From Microbacterium protaetiae (lineage in GTDB: Bacteria > Actinomycetota > Actinomycetes > Actinomycetales > Microbacteriaceae), in the NCBI RefSeq assembly GCF_004135285.1, contig NZ_CP035494.1, positions 2,418,001 through 2,482,000 of the forward strand: 64,000 bases of DNA, written 5' to 3'. Numbering within the stretch: the stretch's first letter is position 1; every line of letters starts with the position of its first letter. Positions 25,678-34,270 of the stretch are shown piece after piece. The translations under genes were made by a program, and so were the position numbers. Below the pieces are notes generated by a model that made no database searches, was not told where the DNA came from, and was given only the letters and a program-made list of their open reading frames with translations.

Positions 25678-26026
25678 TAACTTGCAATGACGCTCATCGA
25701 CGCCATCGGGACGTGCCTGCGGGTCATCGGTCGGCAGACGCCCACCAGGGTTACCTGCTACGGCACTCTCGGAGAAACGAGCCGGCCAGAATGGCGACCC
25801 CGATCGGGTGGGACCGGAAGTTTCAGCTGCGACTGGCGCGAGCTGCACGAGCACCTCGCCTCGGACGACGAGCGTCCAGTGAGATGCGCAAGGGTGAACG
25901 TGCTGTGCATGTGAACCGTGGCGGGCCCCGCATCGCTGGAGTAGTTCACGGATTCATATGAAGCGGTCGTCGGGTGAAGCCGCGTCCAGTTGAAGCCGAC
26001 ACCGGCCAAAGGTGGCGGGAAGCGGG
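25678..26026. other. Gap without a convincing gene
   Basis: These 349 bp after the RES gene hold only short open frames, such as one of 75 codons at 25687-25914, with neither a good start signal nor a recognisable motif. The composition differs from the neighbours, so the stretch may be leftover from the insertion of the toxin-antitoxin pair. Confidence 0.5.
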
Positions 26027-26260
26027 TCAGCCGCCGGCGAACGGGGGCAGTACGTCGACGACAGCGCCGGCCGGCAGCGGCTCGGAGTCATCGACCCGGG
26101 CTCCGTCGACCAGCACCGAGCACTTCGGCAGGATCGCCGCCAGAGCGGGAAACTGGGCCGACAGCGTGGCGCGCAGCGCGCCCAGGTGCGACGCCTCGAT
26201 GAAGCGCTCGGCGGCGCCTGCGGCCTCTTCGGCCGCCGCGAAGAATCTGACCTGAGTCAT
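26027..26260 (-). CDS. moaD: Molybdopterin synthase sulfur carrier MoaD
   Basis: The 77-residue ubiquitin-like protein starts MTQVRFFAAAEEAAG and ends PPFAGG; the terminal Gly-Gly is adenylated by MoeB and then carries the thiocarboxylate used by MoaE. The ATG overlaps the preceding stop by 4 bp (ATGA). It is the last gene of the moeB-to-moaD operon. Confidence 0.93.
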   Translation of the reverse strand: MTQVRFFAAAEEAAGAAERFIEASHLGALRATLSAQFPALAAILPKCSVLVDGARVDDSEPLPAGAVVDVLPPFAGG

Positions 26261-26520
26261 GGTGTCTTCCACGTCGATGCGAGTTCCGAGACCGCACTCG
26301 TGGCGTCGCGGATGTCGTCGGCGCTGCCGCCGGCGCGCCCGGCGACAAGACCCGCGACGAAGGCGCTGAACGGGGCAGCGGGTCGTGCCACGCCGTCGGC
26401 GACATCTTTGGCGAGGTTGAGGATGAGAGCGATCGGCACGTCGTCCTCGCTGAGGCCGAAGCGCTCGCGCAGAGCGTCGGCCCACTCATCCAGGGCTTCG
26501 GGGGGCAGGTGCTGGCTCAT
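26257..26520 (-). CDS. DUF6457 protein of the molybdenum cofactor operon
   Basis: This 87-residue acidic, helical protein (LPPEALDEWADALRERFGL, DVPIALILNLAKDVADGV, PAAPFSAFVAGLVAGR) matches DUF6457, known mainly as a small domain beside or fused to MobA in actinobacteria. Its function is not established; position between mobA and moaD with 4-bp overlaps on both sides argues for a role in cofactor synthesis. Confidence 0.8.
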   Translation of the reverse strand: MSQHLPPEALDEWADALRERFGLSEDDVPIALILNLAKDVADGVARPAAPFSAFVAGLVAGRAGGSADDIRDATSAVSELASTWKTP

Positions 26521-27284
26521 GCGTTCTCCTTTGTGAACCTTCTGAAATCCTCCCACGTGTCGATGTCGCCGGCGCTGTCGGCGCGGTCGGGGAGGGAAGC
26601 GATCGCCACGTCGGCGAACAGCGCACGCATCGACTTGTCACGCCCCGCGTCGGGGAGGGATGCCGCGGCGCGCCGCAGCACGGGTGTGCGATAGACCGCG
26701 GTCAGCCATTGCGGCCGGCTCGAGGGATCGGACAGGCAAGCGCCCTCGGTGTCGGAGGGCAGGAGCAGAATGTCGTGCGCGAGCTGGCGCACAGCCGCAT
26801 CGACGCGGGGAAGATCGCATGCCAAGACGAACGTCCAGTCGGGATCGGAGTCCGCCGCTGTGGCGGCGAGCGCCGCGACCACGGCGGCCGCAGGGCCGGT
26901 GAAGGGCGGATCCTCGCGGACCCAGCGGACGGGAACGGATGCCGCGTCTTCACGTGCGAGAGCTGCCGATGCGGTGTGGCCGGGGGCGCCACCAGCGGCG
27001 GCGACGTCGGCGACAGCAGCGTCGGCGGGGGCGCCAGCGGTGGCGGCGGGGGCACCAGTATCGCCAGGGGCAGCGGCGGCGTCGGCGGCCGGCGCGCCCG
27101 CCTCGGGCGGCGGTCCCACCGCGACGATCGGATCAGCGCCGACCTCCCGCATGATGGTGACGGCCCGATCGAGCATGCTCATGCCGTTGACGACCAGCCG
27201 CGGCTTGTCGATGCCGCCCATCCGAGAGGCGCGACCGCCGGCGAGCAGAATCGCGCCGAAGGTGCCGGGGTGGTGGGAGGTCAT
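26517..27284 (-). CDS. mobA: Molybdenum cofactor guanylyltransferase MobA with a low-complexity insert
   Basis: The 255-residue protein starts with the nucleotide-binding AILLAGGRASRMGGIDKP and continues with WVREDPPFTGPAAAV and FVLACDLPRVD, the MobA metal-binding region. It attaches GMP to Mo-molybdopterin. Residues about 58-117 are an Ala/Gly/Pro-rich insert (for example GAPAATAGAPADAAVADVAA) not needed by the fold. The ATG at 27284 overlaps the moaC stop; a longer frame exists but overlaps moaC further. Confidence 0.9.
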   Translation of the reverse strand: MTSHHPGTFGAILLAGGRASRMGGIDKPRLVVNGMSMLDRAVTIMREVGADPIVAVGPPPEAGAPAADAAAAPGDTGAPAATAGAPADAAVADVAAAGGAPGHTASAALAREDAASVPVRWVREDPPFTGPAAAVVAALAATAADSDPDWTFVLACDLPRVDAAVRQLAHDILLLPSDTEGACLSDPSSRPQWLTAVYRTPVLRRAAASLPDAGRDKSMRALFADVAIASLPDRADSAGDIDTWEDFRRFTKENA

Positions 27285-27766
27285 GGCTGCGTCGCCTGGG
27301 CGGGCCGCACCCACTCGCCCGACTTGCCGCCCGTCTTGGCGATCAGGCGTACGTCGGCGATCGAGGTGGACTTGTCCATGCCCTTGACCATGTCGACCAC
27401 GGCGAGGGCGGCCACCGAAACGGCGGTGAGCGCCTCCATCTCCACGCCGGTGCGATCGGCGGTGCGCACGGTGGCCTCGATCTCGACCCCTGCATCCACG
27501 ACCTGCAGATCGACGACGGCGCCGTGCACGCCGATCACGTGGGCGAGGGGGAGCAGTTCGGGCGTGCGCTTGGCGCCGGCGATGCCGGCCACGCGGGCGA
27601 CCGCGAGCACGTCGCCCTTGGGAACCGAGCCGTCGCGGAGGGCCGCGACCACGGGCTCCGCGCAGCGCACGAAGCCGCGCGCGGTGGCTGAGCGCACCGT
27701 CGGCTGCTTCTCGGTGACGTCGACCATGCGGGCGTGGCCCGCGGCATCCAGGTGCGTGAAAGTCAT
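27281..27766 (-). CDS. moaC: Cyclic pyranopterin monophosphate synthase MoaC
   Basis: The 161-residue protein has MVDVTEKQPTVRSATARG, the active-site KRTPELLPLAHVIGVHGAVV, EMEALTAVSVAALAVVDMVK and the final KTGGKSGEW. MoaC converts the MoaA product 3',8-cyclo-GTP to cyclic pyranopterin monophosphate. moaA itself lies 19 kb away on the other side of the nar genes. Both junctions in the operon are 4-bp overlaps. Confidence 0.96.
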   Translation of the reverse strand: MTFTHLDAAGHARMVDVTEKQPTVRSATARGFVRCAEPVVAALRDGSVPKGDVLAVARVAGIAGAKRTPELLPLAHVIGVHGAVVDLQVVDAGVEIEATVRTADRTGVEMEALTAVSVAALAVVDMVKGMDKSTSIADVRLIAKTGGKSGEWVRPAQATQP

Positions 27767-28959
27767 GAGATCAGCATGACATCCACGATGTCACCGGCGG
27801 CGACGGCGTCGACGTCGGCAGGGATGACGGCATACGCGTCGGCGCGACCCAGGCTCGCCGCCAGATGCGAGCCTCCCGACGATGACGGGCGCACGCCCGC
27901 CGGCTCGATGTTCACCGGGCGATACTGGCGGCGCCCCGCGGGGGTGCGCCAGGGCTCGAGCGCGCGCATCGGCAGGACCGGTCGATCCAGCAGCGCGGCT
28001 GTCTGCAGCGCCAGCAGCGCGGGACGGACGAACACCTCGAATGACACGGCCACGCTCACCGGGTTGCCCGGCAGCCCGAACAGCAGCGGATCACCGTCGC
28101 CGAACCCCTGCGGCTTGCCGGGCTGCATAGCGACCTTCTCAAAGCGCATCGGCGCGACATTCTTGACCACTTCGTAGGCGCCGGCGCTGACGCCGCCGGT
28201 GGTGATCACGAGATCAGCGCCGAGGGCGGATGCCTCGTCCAGCGCGAGACGCAGGCCTTCGCCATCGTCGCTGACCTGCGTACGCATCACCACCTCGGCG
28301 CCGTTCTCCCGGCACAAACCGTCGAGCAGCGTGCTGTTCGACTCGGGGATCTGCCCGTGCTCGAGCGGGGTGCCAGGCGGTCGCAGCTCGTCGCCGGTGG
28401 AGATGACGGCCACACGAGGCACACGCGCCACGACGACCTCGCACACTCCGGCCGCCGAGACCGCAGCGAGCTGACGAGCGCCCAGTCGCAGACCGGCGCG
28501 GAGGATCTCGTCGCCGACGTGGTACTCCTCGCCCCGTGGGCGGATATGGGTGCCCGGTGCCGGCGGGGCGGCGACGACGCTGATGCGGCCGAGCGAATCG
28601 GCGAGGCCGCCGGCGGTGTCTTCGAAGGGCACGACCACGTCTGCGGAGGACGGCATCGGCGCACCGGTCATGATTCGAGCCGCCTGCCCCGTCTGCAGCG
28701 CCGGGTTCAGCGATGTGCCGGCGGGTAGATCGGCGACCACCTCAAGGGTCACGGGGTGGTCGGCCGACGCGGCGGTGACATCGGCATAGTGCACGGCGAA
28801 GCCGTCCATCGCGGAATTGTCGAACAGCGGCAGGTCGACGGCCGCACGCACCGGCTCACGCAGCACGCGCCCGAGTGCGGCGGTCACGGGAACCGTGAGT
28901 GCCTCCAGCGGCCGCACCGCGGCGAGAATGCGTTGCCGGTGCTCTTCGACAGTGATCAT
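27763..28959 (-). CDS. moeA: Molybdopterin molybdenumtransferase MoeA
   Basis: The 398-residue protein shows the MoeA signature FDNSAMDGFAVHYADV, TGAPMPSSADVVVPFEDT, RPRGEEYHVGDEIL, VISTGDELRPPG and LVITTGGVSAGAYEVV, then GLPGNPVSV. It inserts molybdate into adenylylated molybdopterin. The ATG at 28959 makes a 4-bp overlap with the upstream moeB gene. Confidence 0.96.
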   Translation of the reverse strand: MITVEEHRQRILAAVRPLEALTVPVTAALGRVLREPVRAAVDLPLFDNSAMDGFAVHYADVTAASADHPVTLEVVADLPAGTSLNPALQTGQAARIMTGAPMPSSADVVVPFEDTAGGLADSLGRISVVAAPPAPGTHIRPRGEEYHVGDEILRAGLRLGARQLAAVSAAGVCEVVVARVPRVAVISTGDELRPPGTPLEHGQIPESNSTLLDGLCRENGAEVVMRTQVSDDGEGLRLALDEASALGADLVITTGGVSAGAYEVVKNVAPMRFEKVAMQPGKPQGFGDGDPLLFGLPGNPVSVAVSFEVFVRPALLALQTAALLDRPVLPMRALEPWRTPAGRRQYRPVNIEPAGVRPSSSGGSHLAASLGRADAYAVIPADVDAVAAGDIVDVMLIS

Positions 28960-30035
28960 GCCTGCTCCTTCCGGCGGGAGTTCCACCCGTCCATACCTCC
29001 GCGCAGCACCGACACCTGGGCTCCGGCGGCCTGCAAAGCGAGCGCCGCTCGACGCGCACGAATGCCGACCTGGCAGACCATCACCGCGGGGCGGCCGCCC
29101 AGTTGCCCGGCGATGGTCTCGGCGTCGGCGAGCAGGGCCGCCAGCGGAACGTGTCGCGCCTGCGCCAGCATCCCGGTCACCACTTCGGCGTCTTCGCGCA
29201 CATCGATCACCACCGTGTCCTCACCCGGCTCGTCGACCTCGGCGATCTCAGGCACCGTCGCGGGGGCGGGATCGGTCGCACGCGTGGTTCGCAGCGGCGC
29301 CTCGCGCTGTGTGCCGGCGAGGGCGTCGATCATGGCCACCCGGCCCAGCAGCGGGCGACCGATGCCGGTGATGAGCTTGAGCGCCTCGGCGGCCATCAGC
29401 GCCCCGACCTGCATGCACAGCGGACCGAGGACGCCGACGACCGAACACGCCGGCGCCTGACTACCCGACGGATACAGGTCGCGCAGCCGCACGGGCGCGG
29501 CGGGGGCCGGCGGCGCCGACCAGAAGATCGTGACCAGTCCGGCGAACTCCTGCACCGTGCCCCACACCAGCGGCAGATCGAGCCTTTCGCAGGCCGCAGC
29601 GACGATCTCGCGGCTGGCGAACGAGTCGGTGCCATCGAGCACGAGATCCACGCCTGCCATCAGATCGGCTGCGTTCTCGTGCGTGAGCCGGGTGCGCACC
29701 GGGCGCACACGCGTTTCGGAGAGATCGGATGCCACGCGCTCGGCGCTGTCGGTCTTGGGGCGTCCGACGTCTTGGCGGCGATGGATGACCTGACGCTGCA
29801 GATTCGAGGCGTCGACGTCGTCGTCGTCGAACACCACGAGTTCGCCGACACCCGCCGCCGACAGGGCCAGGATCACCGGCGAACCGAGCCCGCCCGCGCC
29901 GATCACCGCCACGCGTGCGGCGGCGATCCGTCGTTGACCATCGGAACCGAGCCCGGCCAGTCGTTGGTGGCGGGCGGTGCGCATCTGCTCAGCGTCGCTC
30001 AGGGTGGCAAGCGGCTCGACCAGCGGGGGCAGCAT
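28956..30035 (-). CDS. moeB: MoeB-type adenylyltransferase fused to a rhodanese domain
   Basis: The 359-residue protein has an E1-like ThiF/MoeB domain (residues about 20-250) with RVAVIGAGGLGSPVILALS, DDDDVDASNLQRQVIHR and a DGTDSFASR loop, followed by a rhodanese domain (about 265-355) with TVVIDVREDAEV and active-site Cys in MVCQVGIRARR. It activates the MoaD C terminus and likely feeds sulfur to it. One of the usual zinc-binding Cys pairs (CxxC) is not evident; ACSVVGVLGPLC is present. TACGCT six bases before the ATG gives a leaderless start of the operon. Confidence 0.92.
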   Translation of the reverse strand: MLPPLVEPLATLSDAEQMRTARHQRLAGLGSDGQRRIAAARVAVIGAGGLGSPVILALSAAGVGELVVFDDDDVDASNLQRQVIHRRQDVGRPKTDSAERVASDLSETRVRPVRTRLTHENAADLMAGVDLVLDGTDSFASREIVAAACERLDLPLVWGTVQEFAGLVTIFWSAPPAPAAPVRLRDLYPSGSQAPACSVVGVLGPLCMQVGALMAAEALKLITGIGRPLLGRVAMIDALAGTQREAPLRTTRATDPAPATVPEIAEVDEPGEDTVVIDVREDAEVVTGMLAQARHVPLAALLADAETIAGQLGGRPAVMVCQVGIRARRAALALQAAGAQVSVLRGGMDGWNSRRKEQA

Positions 30036-30114
30036 GATCCCAGCGTAGTCAGCGGCGGGCTGTGCGGGGCCGCACCCGACCGGGGAAATGGCGTCTCGCG
30101 CGGGACCAGGCATA

Positions 30115-30161
30115 ATTCCGCAGCGGCGGAATAATCACGGTCTGTGTACCGCCTGTGCGGT
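30115..30161. promoter_or_regulatory. Paired dyads in the moeB / regulator divergent gap
   Basis: ATTCCGC-AGCG-GCGGAAT (30115-30132) and ACCGC-CTGT-GCGGT (30148-30161) share CCGC-N4-GCGG, with centres 31 bp apart. The second abuts TAACTT (30164-30169), which is six bases before the regulator ATG and likely its -10. These are candidate operators for the molybdate-responsive protein encoded next door. Confidence 0.6.
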
Positions 30162-30175
30162 GATAACTTGGCAAC

Positions 30176-30571
30176 ATGACCGCAAGCTACAAGATCGCCC
30201 AGGCCGCGACGTTGCTGGGTGTGAGCGATGACACCGTGCGCCGCTGGGTGGAGCAGGGGGTCCTCCCGGTCACCGACACGAGTCCGGCAGAGATCCCCGG
30301 CGAGGCACTGGCCCGCCGCGCGGTCGAACTCGCCAAGGCGGCGGAAGATCCCACCGATGTGCTCTCCAGCGCGCGCAACAGGTTCACCGGCCTGGTCACG
30401 AACGTCATCGCCGACGGGGTGGCCGCTCAGGTCGACATCCAGTCGGGACCGCACCGGATCGTGTCGATGATGACGGCCGAGGCCGTCCGCGATCTCGGTC
30501 TGGAGGTCGGTTCCCTCGCTGTCGCGGTCGTGAAGGCCACGACCGTCATCGTCGAAACCCCGCGCGGCTGA
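30176..30571 (+). CDS. Molybdate-responsive regulator: helix-turn-helix plus Mop (TOBE) domain
   Basis: The 131-residue protein has a MerR/excisionase-like helix-turn-helix (about 4-60; YKIAQAATLLGVSDDTVRRW) and a Mop domain (about 66-130; SARNRFTGLVTNVIADGVAA, then VSMMTAEAVRDLGLEVGSLA and AVVKATTVIVE) that binds molybdate or tungstate. This domain order replaces ModE in actinobacteria. It lies just upstream of modABC and divergent from moeB, so it is placed to tune uptake and cofactor synthesis to molybdate supply. Confidence 0.88.
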   Translation: MTASYKIAQAATLLGVSDDTVRRWVEQGVLPVTDTSPAEIPGEALARRAVELAKAAEDPTDVLSSARNRFTGLVTNVIADGVAAQVDIQSGPHRIVSMMTAEAVRDLGLEVGSLAVAVVKATTVIVETPRG

Positions 30572-30601
30572 CGACCGCACACCACGAAAGTGAGACGCAC
30601 C

Positions 30602-31380
30602 ATGCGCCGTATGACCGCACTTGCCGCTGCCGCGGCATCCCTTGCCCTGCTGCTGGCGGGATGCTCCAGCACCCCCGCGAACACTCCCGCCGCAGACGGC
30701 ACCGCCGATACCATCAGCGGTGACGTGGCGGTCTCGGCGGCCGCCTCGTTGAAGGGGGCCTTCGACACCGCTATCGACGAGTTCACCGCCGCCCACCCCG
30801 ACGTGAAGATCACGGCGAACTATGACGGATCGAGCACGTTGGCCACGCAGATCAACGGCGGAGCGAAGGTCGACGTGTTCGCCTCTGCCGACGAGGCGAA
30901 CATGGCCAAGGTGACCGACCCCGGTCTGGCATCCGATCCGGTGATCTTTGCCCGCAACACGCTCGTGGTCGTCGTCCCGAAGGGCAACCCGGGCGGCGTC
31001 ACGACGCTGCAGGACCTCGCGAACAAAGACCTCTCCGTTGTGCTGTGCGCACCCGAGGTGCCCTGTGGTGCGGCATCCCAGACGCTTCTGAAGAACGAGG
31101 GCGTCACCGTGACGCCGGCCAGTCAGGAGCAGAACGTGACCGCGGTGCTCACCAAGGTGAGCAATGACGAAGCCGATGCGGGCATGGTGTACAAGACCGA
31201 TGCGGCCACCACCGACCAGGTGGACTCGTTCGTACCCGACGGGGCCGACCAGGTCGTGAACTCCTACCCGATCGTCGTGCTCAAGGATGCCCCGAACAAG
31301 GCGGCCGCGCAGGCGTTCGTCGACTTCATCACCGGTGCCGACGGCCAGAAGATCCTCGACTCGTTCGGATTCGACCAGCC

Positions 31381-31384
<4 letters not shown>
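30602..31384 (+). CDS. modA: Molybdate-binding lipoprotein ModA
   Basis: The 260-residue protein has a signal peptide with lipobox LAGC (Cys 21) and the ModA motifs VAVSAAASLKGAFDTAIDEF, YDGSSTLATQINGGAKVDVF, ASADEANM and GMVYKTDA. It captures molybdate outside the membrane. The ATG at 30602 gives a compact signal peptide; a GTG at 30590 would add four residues. It lies 30 nt after the regulator and overlaps modB by 4 bp. Confidence 0.94.
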
Positions 31385-32183
<799 letters not shown>

Positions 32184-32187
<4 letters not shown>

Positions 32188-33068
32188 CCGGCGCGACGCT
32201 CGACGCCCACGTGCGGGTCGACCGGGGGCGCTACGTGCTCGACGCGCAGCTGCACGTCGACGCCGGTGAGGTCGTGGCGGTGATGGGTCCCTCGGGTGCA
32301 GGCAAGTCCACGCTGTTCGGTGCCGTCGCCGGATTCGTGCCGTTGACACAGGGGTCGGTGCAGCTGGACGGGCAGACGGTGGATGCCGCCTCCGGACCGC
32401 ACGTCGAACCGCGCCATCGCGGGGTGGTGCTGCTCGGGCAGGAGCCCCGGCTGTTTCCGCACCTGTCGGCCCGGGAGAACATCGCGTTCGGGCCGCGGGC
32501 CCGGGGCGCGGCCCGCGCGGCCGCGCGCGGCGACGCCGACACCTGGCTGGAACGCGTGGGACTGGGCGGGCTGGGTGGTCGACGTCCGGCTGAGCTGTCG
32601 GGCGGGCAGCAGCAGCGGGTCGCTCTCGCACGAGCACTGGCCACCGCGCCCCGTGTGCTGCTGCTGGATGAGCCTCTCACCTCGCTCGACCCCGAGACGG
32701 CGGGAGAGATCCGTACGCTGCTGAGCCGCCAGATCGCCGACACCGGGACGACGGCCATTGTGGCCACGCACGACGCGGCCGATGCGGCATCCTTGGCCAC
32801 CCGGCTGGTTGTGCTCGAAGCGGGTCAGGTCACGCAGGTCGGTGCGGTGCATGCGGTGCTGGATGCCCCGGCCACCCCGTTCGTCACGGTCATCGCCGGT
32901 ACTCTGCCGCGCGCCGAGGTCGAGGGGTGGGAAGCGCGCATCGTGCGAGTCGAGCAGGACGGTGGCGCCGTCCAGGCGCATGCCCGCACGGCCGACGGTG
33001 GTGAGGTCGTGCTTCATCTGCCGGCCGGCACCGTCGTCGCCCTCGGTGCGACCGTCACGGTGCGCTGA
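32184..33068 (+). CDS. modC: Molybdate ABC transporter ATPase ModC
   Basis: The 294-residue protein has Walker A GPSGAGKST, Q-loop LLGQEPRLFPHLS, signature LSGGQQQRVALARAL, Walker B LLLDEPLTSLDP, and His in VATHDAADA. A short C-terminal extension (about 235-294) would correspond to a reduced regulatory domain. The ATG forms ATGA with the modB stop. Confidence 0.94.
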
Positions 33069-33245
33069 GGGTTTTGCCCGGTCGTCGCCGGCAACCTCCG
33101 CCTCCCGCCGGTGGCTTCCGCCGGGTGGATGTCGTGCTCGACTCCCACTGAAAATCACGCCGCGGGGTTCGGCCCCGGCGGATCGGAAAGCGGGTACCGT
33201 GGGAACTGCCGAGGGTGCAGCGCCGCGCCCTCTCCGGAGGTTGAG

Positions 33246-34154
33246 ATGGGCAGGATCACCACCCGTACCAAGATCGTCCGCGTCGTCGTCGGAGCCGATC
33301 CCGATGCCGCCATGGTGCGCCGGATGGACACCTTGGCAGCCGAAGAGCCGCTCGAGATCCGCGTGGGCGGCGCACCGCTGACCGTCACGATGCGCACGCC
33401 CGGCAACGACGTGGAGCTGGCCGCCGGGTTCCTCGTCTCGGAAGGCGTGATCTTCCGCGGCGAGCAGTTCGCCTCGGCGATCCACTGCGGTGGACCGGGC
33501 ACCAGTGGGCCGGCAATCGGATCGCTCGGGTTGCGGACGATCGCCGGTTCCGACGGCGGCAACACCTACAACGTGCTCGATGTCGCCCTGGCACCGGGGA
33601 CACCGCCACCCGATCCGGCACGAGCCCGCCATTCGTACACGACCAGCGCCTGCGGAGTGTGCGGCGCGGCATCCATCGATCAGGTGACCACCGCGTCGGC
33701 GTTCGACGTCTCGAGCGATCCGATGCGAGTGGATGCTGCGGTGCTTGCGCGGCTTCCCGAGGCCCTGCGGGCGCAGCAGGCCGTGTTCGACAAGACCGGT
33801 GGGCTGCACGCCGCCGCACTGTGCGACGCGCAGACCGGCGAGGTGCTCGTGGTGCGCGAAGACGTGGGACGCCACAACGCGGTCGACAAGGTCGTGGGCT
33901 GGGCCCTGCTGCACGATCGGCTGCCGTTGCGCGGCACGGTGCTGCAGGTGTCGGGGCGGGCCAGCTTCGAGCTCGTGCAGAAGGCCGTGATGGCCGGGAT
34001 CCCCGCACTCTCGGCGGTTTCGGCCCCGTCGTCGCTCGCGGTGGAAATGGCCGAGCGGTCGGGGCTCACCCTGGTGGGATTCGTGCGCGGCGAGTCGATG
34101 AACGTGTACGCACGGCCCGATCGGGTGCGCACCGACGCGCTCGTTCCGGCATAA
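33246..34154 (+). CDS. fdhD: Formate dehydrogenase sulfurtransferase FdhD
   Basis: The 302-residue protein has [33 protein letters not shown], the sulfur-transfer motif [12 protein letters not shown], the TGGLHAAAL strand, and [20 protein letters not shown]. FdhD passes sulfur from IscS to the molybdenum cofactor of formate dehydrogenases. GGAGGTTGAG lies directly before the ATG. The enzyme gene it would serve follows 112 nt downstream. The 177-bp gap before fdhD shows no gene. Confidence 0.95.
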   Translation: MGRITTRTKIVRVVVGADPDAAMVRRMDTLAAEEPLEIRVGGAPLTVTMRTPGNDVELAAGFLVSEGVIFRGEQFASAIHCGGPGTSGPAIGSLGLRTIAGSDGGNTYNVLDVALAPGTPPPDPARARHSYTTSACGVCGAASIDQVTTASAFDVSSDPMRVDAAVLARLPEALRAQQAVFDKTGGLHAAALCDAQTGEVLVVREDVGRHNAVDKVVGWALLHDRLPLRGTVLQVSGRASFELVQKAVMAGIPALSAVSAPSSLAVEMAERSGLTLVGFVRGESMNVYARPDRVRTDALVPA

Positions 34155-34186
34155 GCGGATGCTTGCAAATGCATAGGAACGTTGAT

Positions 34187-34270
34187 ATGTCTGAGGAAGA
34201 GAAAACCACCGGCGACTCGTCGCTGAGCCTCCGGCGGAGTGGACGTGCGAAGGAGCGTGGTTCACGATGA
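34187..34270 (+). CDS. Possible 27-codon leader ORF before the FdhF-type gene
   Basis: An ATG at 34187 opens a 27-codon frame (MSEEEKTTGDSSLSLRRSGR and a basic end) whose stop overlaps the next start as ATGA. It could couple translation into the oxidoreductase gene. Against it, TTGCAA (34163-34168) and TATGTC (34186-34191, 17-bp gap) can be read as a promoter, which would start transcription beyond this ATG. TGCAAATGCA (34164-34173) is a palindrome. Confidence 0.25.
   Translation: MSEEEKTTGDSSLSLRRSGRAKERGSR

Noticed and set aside
25687..25914. A 75-codon ORF after the RES toxin
   Set aside because: No ribosome binding site, no -10 at six bases, no recognisable motif, and unusual residue composition.
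33069..33160. A selenocysteine tRNA before fdhD, suggested by a CTCGACTCCCACT stretch
   Set aside because: No acceptor stem or long variable arm could be paired, and the FdhF-type enzyme appears to use Cys.
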